From positions 1-38,967 of the IMG/VR virus record IMGVR_UViG_3300045996_001092: a stretch of DNA of 38,967 nucleotides, one strand, 5' to 3'. How positions within the stretch are numbered: the first letter of the stretch is position 1; each line of letters starts with the position of its first letter. A program made the position numbers and the translations under genes. Under the pieces are notes generated by a model. That model made no database searches. It saw nothing but the letters and a program-made list of their open reading frames with translations, and was not told the DNA's origin. The stretch comes from a virus. Shown here in pieces: positions 5,758 to 13,013 of this stretch.

Positions 5758-6283
5758 GGTTGGCTTGTGCGCCTACGTGTCCTTCGACAAGGACATCGCC
5801 ACCATGACCATCGTGGATCTGGAGTCGAACACCAACATGGAGATCACCTCCCCGATGGGTTCGGCAGCGCTCAAGGGGTGCCACGAAGTGCAGAACATCG
5901 GCGCGGTGGAGACGTACCAGCGGCGGTATCTGTGGGTTGCTGCGCTGGAGATTGTCGAGCACGACGCACTGGACGCGACTACCGGCAAGGACAACGACCT
6001 GACTAAGGCCGGGTCTGTTCGTCACGCCGTCCGCGATGGCATCGGCGAAGACCTGCCGGACGACTGGAAGAACTACCTGACGGAACTTGCGGCGGAAGTG
6101 GCCGAGATGGTCAGTACCGGCAACGCCGTCCAAGGGGCCCAGCGCATCGCCAAAGACAAGCTGGACGCCGACCAGCGCACCTACTTGGAAAACAAGATGG
6201 ATTCCAAGACCCGCTCTGCCATCAAGAAGGCGGAAGCGGAGATTCGCAACACGTTCAACAGCAAGGAAAAGGCGACGGCATGA
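5615..6283 (+). CDS. erf: Erf-family single-strand annealing protein
   Basis: A 222-residue ERF-superfamily recombinase. The N-terminal two thirds carry the family signature: YQKLNDAREKFHALKLTKTG, then KYFELGDFLIPALQVF, and after it GCHEVQNIGAVETYQRRYLW, the conserved Q-x-x-G-A-x-x-T-Y-x-R-R-Y motif at about residues 92-108. Such proteins coat single strands and anneal homologous ones, here probably to circularise or repair phage DNA. The C-terminal part is charged and helical (KNKMDSKTRSAIKKAE region). A good AGGAG site precedes ATG 5615. The SSB-like gene follows with an ATGA overlap, a pairing often seen for annealases and their single-strand binding partners. Confidence 0.92.
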   Translation: MSVYQKLNDAREKFHALKLTKTGENKFAGYKYFELGDFLIPALQVFREVGLCAYVSFDKDIATMTIVDLESNTNMEITSPMGSAALKGCHEVQNIGAVETYQRRYLWVAALEIVEHDALDATTGKDNDLTKAGSVRHAVRDGIGEDLPDDWKNYLTELAAEVAEMVSTGNAVQGAQRIAKDKLDADQRTYLENKMDSKTRSAIKKAEAEIRNTFNSKEKATA

Positions 6284-6597
6284 GCTACCAGCAACGAGAC
6301 AACAGTGGCGCACTGTTCAAGAACGACAAGGGCGACAACCCGAGCCGCCCTGACTATCGCGGGGATGTGATGGTGGACGGGCAGCAGTACGAGGTCGCCG
6401 CCTGGATTAAAGAGGGCAACAAGGGGAAGTTCATGTCCCTTTCGCTGAAGCCGAAGGAAGACCAACAGCGCCAGGCACCGCCGCAGCGTCAAGCGCCCAC
6501 GCGGCAGGCACCGAGCCGCAGCCAATCCGCAGCGCCGGACATGGATGACGTGCCGTTCAGTAACCCCCTTGCTGGCCGCGCCTGGCTGGCGATGTAG
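6280..6597 (+). CDS. DUF736-like protein with SSB-type acidic tip
   Basis: A 105-residue protein coupled to erf by ATGA. Residues 8-56 (SGALFKNDKGDNPSRPDYRG, then QYEVAAWIKEG and KGKFMSLSLKPKE) match the pattern of DUF736-type proteins, small beta-barrel-like phage and plasmid proteins. A Gln/Pro/Arg-rich linker (about residues 60-86) leads to DMDDVPF, which closely resembles the acidic tip of bacterial SSB (DDIPF), the part that binds repair proteins. Here 11 residues follow the motif. A role in binding single strands or recruiting partners next to Erf is inferred. Confidence 0.75.
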   Translation: MSYQQRDNSGALFKNDKGDNPSRPDYRGDVMVDGQQYEVAAWIKEGNKGKFMSLSLKPKEDQQRQAPPQRQAPTRQAPSRSQSAAPDMDDVPFSNPLAGRAWLAM

Positions 6598-6599
6598 CA

Positions 6600-6755
6600 A
6601 TGAGGCCCGTCCCTCCCTCTCGCGTTACCACGCTCAAAGGCAAAGAGGAGCGAGTAGAGGTGACGGGCCACCCCTTTGGAGAACTGATGAATTCCTCTCC
6701 CAACTCAGAGAGCGGGGGCAAGGACTGCGCCTGCGTGATGGAGGAAAAGCAATGA
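6600..6755 (+). CDS. Hypothetical small protein, 51 aa
   Basis: ATG at 6600 two bases after the previous stop; the stop overlaps the next start (ATGA at 6752). The protein contains TLKGKEERVEVTGHPFGELM and a closing GGKDCACVMEEKQ with a CAC motif. No known family. Its frame is kept open through tight coupling on both sides, which supports it as a gene. Confidence 0.55.
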   Translation: MRPVPPSRVTTLKGKEERVEVTGHPFGELMNSSPNSESGGKDCACVMEEKQ

Positions 6756-7081
6756 CCGGAGCGCAAGACCCCCTTTACGAGCAGGCCGTTGCCATCGTGC
6801 GCGAGCACAAGCGCGGCAGCATCAGCCTCGTCCAACGCCACCTTCAAATTGGCTACAACCGCGCGTATCACATGATCGACGCGATGGTGGGGACGGTCCT
6901 GACAGACATGCCGCCCATCGGTAAAGTCATACCCGCAGAGCGCCCGCTGTGCGCCGTGCGCGGCCTCATTCGCCCCGGGGCCATGTGCGGCAGCGTCATC
7001 GTCGGCGGTGAGCTGTGCGGCTTCAAAGGCAAGTGCGAACACCAGCGTGCCGCCTGCGTGACGGAGGTGAGCCGTGGCTAA
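6752..7081 (+). CDS. Stand-alone FtsK-gamma-like winged helix plus Cys cluster
   Basis: A 109-residue protein. Residues 5-46 (DPLYEQAVAIVREHKRGSIS, then LVQRHLQIGYNRAYHMIDAM) match the FtsK gamma domain, the winged helix that reads KOPS sequences and touches XerD in bacterial chromosome dimer resolution. There is no motor domain. The second half has four cysteines and a histidine in the order RPLCAVRGLIRPGAMCGS, ELCGFKGKCEHQ, which could hold a zinc ion. In the early operon, close to the integrase, it could be a DNA-binding regulator or could act on host Xer or FtsK processes; both ideas are inference. Confidence 0.8.
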   Translation: MTGAQDPLYEQAVAIVREHKRGSISLVQRHLQIGYNRAYHMIDAMVGTVLTDMPPIGKVIPAERPLCAVRGLIRPGAMCGSVIVGGELCGFKGKCEHQRAACVTEVSRG

Positions 7082-7340
7082 TCGCATCACCGTGACGGAG
7101 CGCGAGCCCGACCCCGGCCAGAAATGGAAGTGCGGCGACGAGTTCCTGCCGTTTCATCCCCAGGCGTCTCATGTGCCGCCCGATTACCGCGACGGCTGGA
7201 ATCGGTGCTACTGGATGGCCGTGCGCTGTCCCTGCGGTGGATCTAGAAAAGAGTTGTGGGGGCGGCCCTGCCGTTTCTGCACAGACGCCGCTTCCCTTCC
7301 AGTCACCCATGAAGCACAGAAGGAGACGCCACATGGCTGA
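7074..7340 (+). CDS. Hypothetical protein with cysteine pairs
   Basis: An 88-residue protein starting at GTG 7074 inside the end of the previous gene. It has single and paired cysteines (KWKCGDEF, RCYWMAVRCPCGG, RPCRFCTD) that could make one zinc site. Aromatic content is high (DYRDGWNRCYWMAV). No family recognised. GTG rather than ATG is chosen because it is the only start that keeps the tight operon spacing. Confidence 0.6.
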   Translation: MANRITVTEREPDPGQKWKCGDEFLPFHPQASHVPPDYRDGWNRCYWMAVRCPCGGSRKELWGRPCRFCTDAASLPVTHEAQKETPHG

Positions 7341-7587
7341 CGCAACCGAAGCCTTGCGGCTGTTGGACCAGTTGCGCGAGGAGGAATGGAAGTCGGGCCT
7401 GCATCGCACCGCGTCGAAGGCGGAACAGGCGAATGCGACGGCGGCGCTTCTGCGCACAGAAATCGAACGCCTCGCCACCTCTCCCGCTTCCCCATCGCAA
7501 CCCATGACGCCGGAGCACGCACAGCAGGCTTTCGCGCATGTGGGATGCACCGCTGGCGTGAAGGTGGAGGGCAGCGCCCATGCCTGA
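7333..7587 (+). CDS. Hypothetical helical protein
   Basis: An 84-residue protein; AAGGAGACGCCAC precedes ATG 7333. The first two thirds form one long charged helix or coiled coil (TEALRLLDQLREEEWKSGLH, then ANATAALLRTEIERL). The end is Ser/Pro-rich and then short. It overlaps both neighbours by eight bases. Function unknown. Confidence 0.6.
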   Translation: MADATEALRLLDQLREEEWKSGLHRTASKAEQANATAALLRTEIERLATSPASPSQPMTPEHAQQAFAHVGCTAGVKVEGSAHA

Positions 7588-8089
7588 GCGCATTCAACTA
7601 TCCCGCGCGAAGGGCTGGCGGATGCCTCCTAACACCGTGAAGGTGGACCGCACGACCCGCTACGGCAACGACTTCATCATGGCCCACGAAGGCACGCGGG
7701 CCGATGCTGTCGCCAGCTTCCGCGCAAAGGCCATCGCCCAGCACGAAGCCTCCCCCGAGTGGTACGCGCCGCTACGCGGCAAGAACCTTGCCTGCTGGTG
7801 CCCGCTCGACAAGGCATGCCACGCCGACGTGCTGCTGGAACTGGCAAACGCGCCTGCTGGCGTGATGGTGGATCCCGAAGTGTTCCCTGAAGGTTCTGGC
7901 CCGTTCACCGTGGAGCGCCTGCTGGAGCTGGTCCGCACTCTGCCGCCGCGCTCGATGCGAAAGGAGCGCAACGCCTACCTGGTGGAAATCGAACTCATCG
8001 CGGCGACTCTCCGTGATGGCGTGTCAGGCGCCGGCCATCAGACGAAAAGCGCGCACACCCCGATGTCCGTTCCTAACTCTCAGGGGTAG
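7580..8089 (+). CDS. DUF4326 protein
   Basis: A 169-residue protein with a DUF4326 domain over residues 1-90: RIQLSRAKGWRMPPNTVKVD, then TRYGNDF and APLRGKNLACWCPLDKACHA with the invariant C-W-C...C-H-A pattern. The domain is common in phages and some plasmids; its biochemical role is not established, although the Cys-His set suggests a catalytic or metal site. The C-terminal 75 residues look separate (FTVERLLELVRTLPPRSMRK). It starts inside the end of the previous gene. Confidence 0.85.
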   Translation: MPERIQLSRAKGWRMPPNTVKVDRTTRYGNDFIMAHEGTRADAVASFRAKAIAQHEASPEWYAPLRGKNLACWCPLDKACHADVLLELANAPAGVMVDPEVFPEGSGPFTVERLLELVRTLPPRSMRKERNAYLVEIELIAATLRDGVSGAGHQTKSAHTPMSVPNSQG

Positions 8090-8102
8090 AGGAGTGAGTG
8101 AC

Positions 8103-8558
8103 ATGAAGCGAATCGGAAGACCTCGCCTCGACGGCCAGCCTCAGGGCCGCAGGGACGGGCAGCTCCAGGCTGACGTTCTCGCGTTGTTGCTGGAGTCCAT
8201 CCCCAAGAGCGAGACGCTGCGCTGGCGTGACCGCGTTGCCCAGACGTTTGTGGGCTCCCCTGAGCTTGAGAGCTTGGATGACGACTTCTGGGATTGTCTG
8301 CGCGGCGTGCCGTGCATCCCTGACGCCTACGTGCTCAACAAGGATGAGCAGCGAATCGACTTCTTTGAGGTGGAACTGACCTCCCTGATGTCGGACACCA
8401 AGCTCCAGGCGTATGGCCGCTTCATGGCCGAACTGGACTACTACGGCCTGAACTTCTCGTTGTTCACGGTCAATCAGCACGGGCACATCAACGAGGTTGA
8501 TCTACGGCCCCACTACGTTGCCTGGCTCAAGGCGGGGATGGAGACGCAAGCAGCATGA
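8103..8558 (+). CDS. Possible PD-(D/E)XK-fold phage protein
   Basis: A 151-residue protein. ATG 8103 is nine bases after GAGGAG; a GTG at 8094 is too close to it. The middle has CIPDAYVLNKDEQRIDFFEV, then ELTSLMSDTKLQAYGRF, an order of PD, a FEVE strand and a helix with K-x-x-x-Y that resembles restriction-endonuclease-like folds, though the usual lysine of E-x-K is replaced (E-V-E). The start (GRPRLDGQPQGRRDGQLQ) is basic. Catalytic activity is doubtful; the fold assignment is tentative. It is coupled by ATGA to the excisionase-like gene. Confidence 0.6.
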   Translation: MKRIGRPRLDGQPQGRRDGQLQADVLALLLESIPKSETLRWRDRVAQTFVGSPELESLDDDFWDCLRGVPCIPDAYVLNKDEQRIDFFEVELTSLMSDTKLQAYGRFMAELDYYGLNFSLFTVNQHGHINEVDLRPHYVAWLKAGMETQAA

Positions 8559-8764
8559 ACGACTTGATGACCCTGGCCGACATTGCCGAGATGAACCATT
8601 GCGGGATGCGCCATGCCCGTGATGTGCTGGTCAAGCTGCCGGGATTCCCCGACGAGGCCCCGACTTCCACCCCCCGGAATCGGCTTTGGTTACGCTCGGA
8701 AGTGCGGGCCTTCATCCACAGGAAACCCGCACGAATCCCGCAAAACCGGATGCAGGCCGCATGA
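8555..8764 (+). CDS. Probable excisionase-like MerR/AlpA-type protein
   Basis: A 69-residue protein with the form of small winged-helix excisionases: MTLADIAEMNHCGMRHARDV at the start, a loop (KLPGFPDEAPTSTPRNRLWL) and a strand-turn ending RSEVRAFIHRK. Such proteins bend DNA next to the att site and steer the integrase to excision. It lies directly before the integrase gene and overlaps its longer start option (ATGA at 8761), which is the usual xis-int layout. Confidence 0.7.
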   Translation: MNDLMTLADIAEMNHCGMRHARDVLVKLPGFPDEAPTSTPRNRLWLRSEVRAFIHRKPARIPQNRMQAA

Positions 8765-8905
8765 AACCTAGAGGCTTGTCCCGTGATGCGGGCCTAATGT
8801 GTGGAAATGCAAGGAAACAGCGTCCGGCTGTCGCCTGTAGCGTCCGAATGGGGCGGATGAGCTTTACGATAGCTCCCCGCACCAATCCCGCACAGGAATC
8901 CCGCA
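8723..8905 (+). repeat. Repeated AATCCCGCA boxes upstream of integrase
   Basis: AATCCCGCA occurs at 8734-8742, 8884-8892 and 8897-8905, with the variant AAACCCGCA at 8723-8731; inverted TGCGGGAT lies at 8600-8607. The boxes come in pairs spaced 11 and 13 bases start to start, about one helical turn. They may be arm-type sites for Int or Xis, or control int expression. The first pair lies in the excisionase-like gene, the second pair just before the integrase GTG. Confidence 0.5.
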
Positions 8906-8907
8906 CA

Positions 8908-9852
8908 GTGGCCTACATCCGCAAGTACCGTGACGGCTGGAGAGCCGAGGTCCAGAAAAACGGCATGCGCTCATCGTTCGTTGCGCCGACTAAGCGCGAG
9001 GTCCAGGCATGGGCGCTGAAGAAGGAGGCCGAGCTTGACAGCCTCAAGGGCTCCAAGGGCTTGACCGTCGAGCAAGCGGCCATCAAGTATGTCGCCACCC
9101 GCAGCAAAGAGAAAGCGCCGGGCGCGGCACTGTGGGAGGAACGCCGCTTTGCGGAGTTTGCCGATTGGGTTGGCGGTGACACCCCCATAGCGCAGATCGA
9201 CAGCCGCCGCATTGGGGAGTGGCGAGACTTCCGGCTCCAGACGGTCAGCGGGTCTACCGTCATCAGGGATGCGAACCTGTTTAGGAACCTGTTTCAGGTG
9301 GCCGTGGACGAGTGGAAGGTGATTCGGGAAAACCCGTTCAAAGGGGTCAAGATGCCTGCCCACAACCCGGCGCGGCATCAGGTGTGGCCGTGGCAGCTTA
9401 TCAAGCGTGTCCTGAGGGCTCAGAACCGCAATGACCGCGAGGTGCAGACCATCCGCGCCTTCCACATCGCCCTGCACACCGGGATGCGCCTGAACGAGAT
9501 TTTGGCTGCGAAGGTGGTTGGCAAGGTGGCGGTGCTGGAGCGGGACAAGAGCAGCGGCAAGGCGTCACCTCCGGTCAAGGTGCCGTTGGCCCGCAAGGGT
9601 GCCGCGCTGTTCGCCAGGTATCAGCCCTTCACGATCAACGCCGACAACGCAAGCGCGACGTTCTCTGACCTGACCGACGAACTGCTGATTGACGGGCTGA
9701 CGTTCCATGACACCCGCGCAAGCGCCCTTACCTGGCTGTCCAGGCGGATGGATGTGATGACGCTGGCCCGTATCAGTCGTCACAAGAACATGAAGATCCT
9801 GATGGACACGTACTACCGCGAGACAGCCGAGCAGATCGCAGCTCGCCTTTGA
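8908..9852 (+). CDS. int: Tyrosine-type site-specific integrase
   Basis: A 314-residue phage integrase. The N-terminal part starts as VAYIRKYRDGWRAEVQKNG, an arm-DNA-binding beta sheet; a SAM-like core-binding domain follows, then the catalytic domain. Visible active-site residues are Arg in HTGMRLNEI (about 197), the lysine region ERDKSSGKAS, His267 and Arg270 in FHDTRASAL, His292 in SRHKN and the Tyr nucleophile in DTYYRET (302/303). GTG 8908 is chosen for the AGGAA site nine bases upstream and because most relatives start there; an in-frame ATG at 8761 overlapping the excisionase stop would add 49 poorly structured residues. It recombines attP with the host attB; the att core was not identified but should be nearby. 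Confidence 0.92.
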   Translation: MAYIRKYRDGWRAEVQKNGMRSSFVAPTKREVQAWALKKEAELDSLKGSKGLTVEQAAIKYVATRSKEKAPGAALWEERRFAEFADWVGGDTPIAQIDSRRIGEWRDFRLQTVSGSTVIRDANLFRNLFQVAVDEWKVIRENPFKGVKMPAHNPARHQVWPWQLIKRVLRAQNRNDREVQTIRAFHIALHTGMRLNEILAAKVVGKVAVLERDKSSGKASPPVKVPLARKGAALFARYQPFTINADNASATFSDLTDELLIDGLTFHDTRASALTWLSRRMDVMTLARISRHKNMKILMDTYYRETAEQIAARL

Positions 9853-9871
9853 AACCACTTAGGGGGATGGA

Positions 9872-10216
9872 ATGAGCGACAGAGAGCTACTAGAGGCAGC
9901 GGCAAAGGCTGCGGGGATTCATTGGGACCCGGCAGCAGAGGCTTGGTACTTTCCGCCCGCCACGTTCCGCAAGGACTGGAACCCGCTCACTGATGACGGC
10001 GATGCGCTGCGGCTGGCGGTGAAGCTGGGGATTGACATTGACTTCGACTTCGACCTGGCGACCGACAAGCCGGAGCTGGTCGAGGCGTACCGCAAGACGC
10101 CCAGCGGGGAGCATTACTGCCCGGACGAGCCTTACGAGCCGGACCCCTACGCTGCCACCCGCCGCTGCATTGTCCGTGCTGCCGCCGCCATCAAAGGAGA
10201 ACAGAGTGAACGATAA
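9872..10216 (+). CDS. Conserved phage protein (LLEAAAKAAG family)
   Basis: A 114-residue protein preceded by AGGGGGATGGA. The pattern RELLEAAAKAAGIHWDPAAE, then WNPLTDDGDALRLAVKLGI and a closing ATRRCIVRAAAAI is a very common phage protein of unknown function, usually among small accessory genes. It is acidic in the middle (DIDFDFDLATDKPE). It lies beyond the integrase but in the same direction. Confidence 0.8.
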   Translation: MSDRELLEAAAKAAGIHWDPAAEAWYFPPATFRKDWNPLTDDGDALRLAVKLGIDIDFDFDLATDKPELVEAYRKTPSGEHYCPDEPYEPDPYAATRRCIVRAAAAIKGEQSER

Positions 10217-10547
10217 CCTCCCCCCCTTCCCCGTCCTCCCCCTCACCCCCGAGGAGAGGATTCTTTGGATTGATTGGGGGGAGAGAGTGGCAGCAGCAGC
10301 GCACCGATGGTTGCCGATTGAGACAGCTCCCAAGGACGGCAAGAGCGTCCTCCTTGCTGAAGGCGATTACGTGGATTTTGGCTTTTGGCATGATGGCTCG
10401 GAGTGCTACGGCCATCGCGGCGAAGCTGGCTGGTTCTCGGAGGACGACCGCCACAACCTGCTCATCGCCCGCAACATCCATCCGACGCATTGGCAACCGT
10501 TGCCAGAACCGCCCATCCGCAAAGGCAACCAACAGGAGGGGAAATGA
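10206..10547 (+). CDS. DUF551 protein
   Basis: A 113-residue protein from GTG 10206, with GGAGAACA just upstream. The DUF551 signature is clear: HRWLPIETAPKDGKSVLLAE at about residues 33-52 and IHPTHWQPLPEPPI near the end. DUF551 proteins are frequent in phages; no function is established. It is the last gene before the rightward terminator. Confidence 0.85.
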   Translation: MNDNLPPFPVLPLTPEERILWIDWGERVAAAAHRWLPIETAPKDGKSVLLAEGDYVDFGFWHDGSECYGHRGEAGWFSEDDRHNLLIARNIHPTHWQPLPEPPIRKGNQQEGK

Positions 10548-10631
10548 GCTGCTGACTAGACTTTGAGAGTGATTTGCATAAGTTCTCCAGAGTGACACAA
10601 TCCCCCCGGCCCTATCCTCCCAAGGGCCTTT

Positions 10632-10656
10632 CGGGCTCGCGCAAGTGAGCCCTTTT
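10632..10656 (+). terminator. Terminator of the rightward early operon
   Basis: GGGCTC (10633-10638), an eight-base loop, GAGCCC (10647-10652), then TTTTCTTT. It lies between the last rightward gene and the convergent leftward genes. No equivalent T-run exists for leftward transcripts. The 85 bases before it hold no gene; because they are next to int they are the natural place for attP, but no core could be identified. Confidence 0.8.
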
Positions 10657-10658
10657 CT

Positions 10659-10802
10659 TTAGCGGGCCTGCATCCAGACGCCAGCTTGTGCGAGTGCGTA
10701 CCCGGCGAACATGAGCGCAACCCCGCTGCCGCCTTTCATGTACTGATCGACGGCAATCCAGATGTAGGCGACGCCAATGGCAGCAATCAGGGTGTGGCTC
10801 AC
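10659..10802 (-). CDS. Small two-helix membrane protein
   Basis: A 47-residue protein from GTG 10802, overlapping the stop of the HNH gene (GTGA). Two hydrophobic segments (TLIAAIGVAYIWIAVDQYM and GVALMFAGYALAQAGVWM) are joined by KGGSG. It is the last gene of the leftward late operon. The size would suit a holin-like or accessory lysis membrane protein, but nothing in the sequence decides this. Confidence 0.65.
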   Translation of the reverse strand: MSHTLIAAIGVAYIWIAVDQYMKGGSGVALMFAGYALAQAGVWMQAR

Positions 10803-11515
10803 AGTAGCAGTCCTAGGGATTGGGCGAACTCGATAGGGTCGCGGGCGTTCTTGCGGATGTTGCAGGTCGGGCAGGCGATGCAAAGGTTCGTGGTGACGTG
10901 CAGCCCGCCACGGGCCAGCGGCTGGATGTGGTCAATGTGGAAATCGTCCTTACACTTCTTGCCGCACCAATGGCAGACCTTCTTTTGCGCATCCACCCAC
11001 TGGCGGATCTTGCGTGAGCTATCGCCGGCCCTTACTTGCGCGCGACGTTTAGCCACATAGGTAAATCGGATCATGCGGACGGCTAGAGCGTTTTTTGCCC
11101 GCCATTCGAGCTTGATTGCCTTTAGGTGTTCTTCGTTTGCGGCCCGATATGCTCTGTCGTACTCCCGCTTCCCGTCTTTGTTCTTGGCGGCCAACTCATC
11201 CCGCCTGGCGATGAACTCGGGCGAGTCCTTGACGCGCTCGTAGTAGGCACGCTTCCTTTCGGCGATCTTCTCCGGGTACTTCGCCCGCGATTTGGCGTTG
11301 CTCGCTAGAACGCGCTCTTTGTTGTTTTCGTAGTAGTCGCGCTGCCTCTGCCGAGCTGCTGCCGGGTCACTGGCGTATCGCTTTCGCTTCGCCTCTCGGG
11401 CACAAGCTCGGCATCGGGATTGCAGCCCGTCTGATGCTCTGGCGTCTGCCGAGTAGTCGTCGCGGGGGAGTTCTAGCTTGCAAGTCGTGCAGCGCTTTAG
11501 AATAGCCGGAGCCAT
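10799..11515 (-). CDS. HNH endonuclease with N-terminal zinc knuckle
   Basis: A 238-residue protein. Residues about 7-40 hold two CxxC pairs (RCTTCKLELPRDDY and RCRACAR). A long, very basic helical linker follows (AKRKRYASDPAAARQRQRDY type). The C-terminal HNH core is CHWCGKKCKDDFHIDHIQPL, then GGLHVTTNLCIACPTCNIRK, with the DH pair, Asn and two Cys pairs intact. The start at 11515 follows GAGAGG. Free-standing HNH genes like this are often mobile, though HNH proteins also help terminases; its place at the far end of the late operon, away from terminase, favours a homing-type or accessory gene. Confidence 0.85.
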   Translation of the reverse strand: MAPAILKRCTTCKLELPRDDYSADARASDGLQSRCRACAREAKRKRYASDPAAARQRQRDYYENNKERVLASNAKSRAKYPEKIAERKRAYYERVKDSPEFIARRDELAAKNKDGKREYDRAYRAANEEHLKAIKLEWRAKNALAVRMIRFTYVAKRRAQVRAGDSSRKIRQWVDAQKKVCHWCGKKCKDDFHIDHIQPLARGGLHVTTNLCIACPTCNIRKNARDPIEFAQSLGLLL

Positions 11516-11592
11516 TGCTGAACCTCTCAAACAGGTTAGGTGGTGGTCAGGCTCTGCACGGTGTTGACGCACTGTGTAGGGCCGCTTGCATT

Positions 11593-12750
11593 TTACCTCA
11601 GCATGTCGCTGCTAATGGTTAACCTGCTCACTTCTCCGAAAGAAGAATGGTAGGTGATCACCTTCGCATCACGCCCCGACAACCAGCCTCCGCGAGCCGC
11701 GTATGCGTCGGGCGCTGCCAGCGTGCGATGCTGCTCCACCACCATCAAGTTGTTCTCCTTCACGTCGATGCTGTGAAGGTGCCCCATGTGGGCATAGGCG
11801 TACGTGGTGCGCCCGAACACCTCCCGGAACTGCGCCGCGAACACCTGAGAGACGTTCGCCACCTTGCGCTTGTGCCCGTGGTGGAAGAAAAGCGCCACCT
11901 TCCCGAACTCGAATGCGTTGTACGGGGATGGCGAGCGGTCAACGGTGATGCGCGGTTCGTTCTCATAGAGAACGGAGATCCACTCCCGCAGCCAGATTTG
12001 CGAGACCGGGTCATGGTTCGCATCCGCCATGATGATGTGCAGCTTCGCGTGTTTCGCCAGCAGCATGTCGATGATCTGCCGCAGAAGTCGGATGACCGTC
12101 CGCACCACCTTGTAGAACCGCGTGTCTACGTCCAGCACATGCTTGGAGGCTGGAGTCAGGGGCTCCAGGCCGTCCGCGTGCAGGAGGTCGGAGAGCTGCG
12201 CGAACACCGCCGTCTCGGAATCAGGAGCCTGCGCGATGGCCTGCGCAAACCACGCAAGCAGCGTCTTTTCCGCAATCTTCAAATCCCAATCCGCGCCCGT
12301 TTCCTCGCTGTGCGACAGCATCGACAGGTGGTAGTCGGTGATGACGTAGCAGTTGCACAGGTTGGAACTCAGCTCTCGCCGTGGCGCAGGCATGGAGGCT
12401 AGGCGGGGAATCTCCTCCTTCATTGCCTCAATGGCGTCGCGCATGATCTGCTCGCGCCGCTCTTGGTCCGCGCTACTTTTGATCCACTGGCTAGACAGCT
12501 TGCCGTCAACATAGAGGCTGCTGACCCCGCGCACCTTGAAGCCATCGGGCACGGTCTTTGTTAGGTCGTGCTCAGGACTCCACCCCTTGAGCGCAGCCCG
12601 CTTCTTGAGCGCCTGCATGGCCCGACCCAAGACGCTGTGATTGACGCCGAGCGCCTTGGCAGCCTTGCGGATGGTGCCGTGCTTCTCGATGCCCTCGATG
12701 TACTCCAGTTCGCGGACGGTGGCGAAGCTGACTAGTTGGGCGTCCATCAT
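11593..12750 (-). CDS. HTH plus metallophosphoesterase fusion protein
   Basis: A 385-residue protein. Residues about 10-50 are a LysR/winged-type HTH (GTIRKAAKALGVNHSVLGRA). A calcineurin-like phosphoesterase follows with its metal motifs in order: VITDYHL (Asp139, His141), SDLLHADG (Asp188), MADANHDP (Asn245, His246, in place of the usual G-N-H), FHHGHKRK (about 290-296) and GHLHS (about 323-327). The set appears complete, so a two-metal phosphatase or nuclease is likely; substrate unknown. Related proteins occur in many proteobacterial phages near lysis genes. It overlaps the next upstream gene by four bases. Confidence 0.85.
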   Translation of the reverse strand: MMDAQLVSFATVRELEYIEGIEKHGTIRKAAKALGVNHSVLGRAMQALKKRAALKGWSPEHDLTKTVPDGFKVRGVSSLYVDGKLSSQWIKSSADQERREQIMRDAIEAMKEEIPRLASMPAPRRELSSNLCNCYVITDYHLSMLSHSEETGADWDLKIAEKTLLAWFAQAIAQAPDSETAVFAQLSDLLHADGLEPLTPASKHVLDVDTRFYKVVRTVIRLLRQIIDMLLAKHAKLHIIMADANHDPVSQIWLREWISVLYENEPRITVDRSPSPYNAFEFGKVALFFHHGHKRKVANVSQVFAAQFREVFGRTTYAYAHMGHLHSIDVKENNLMVVEQHRTLAAPDAYAARGGWLSGRDAKVITYHSSFGEVSRLTISSDMLR

Positions 12751-13013
12751 TTTCCGAACTGCGTCAAGAATTGGTGCAGCAGATTGCCCATCGCGTCCAC
12801 TTCCTCTTCCGAGTGTTCATCCTTGCCGCGTGTGTAGAAGATGGCATGGACAAGCTCATGGCAGAACGTCGCAGCCTTCACCTGTGCGGACAGGTCTTTG
12901 CGTAGCCGGATGGTTGCCGTCTCGTTGCAGCAGTGGCCCATCTCGGAGATAGCGGCGGTTTCCTCCACCGTCCAGCGTGTGCCAGCGAGGGCGAATGACT
13001 TGGGAATCCGCAT
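12747..13013 (-). CDS. Minimal HExxH zinc metallopeptidase-like protein
   Basis: An 88-residue protein with the zincin motif HELVH (about residues 52-56) in TFCHELVHAIFYTRG and a downstream acidic helix (DEHSEEEVDAMGNLLHQFL) that could supply the third ligand (EEEVDAMG). It starts FALAGTRWTVEETAAI, a strand found in similar small phage peptidases. There is no signal peptide, so it acts in the cytoplasm if active. Substrate is unknown; the next gene upstream encodes an exported protein and shares a TGATG junction. Confidence 0.75.
   Translation of the reverse strand: MRIPKSFALAGTRWTVEETAAISEMGHCCNETATIRLRKDLSAQVKAATFCHELVHAIFYTRGKDEHSEEEVDAMGNLLHQFLTQFGK

Noticed and set aside
10548-10631. 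attP core or tRNA-like fragment beside the integrase
   Set aside because: The location is right, but no stretch could be matched to a tRNA end or other known target by eye.
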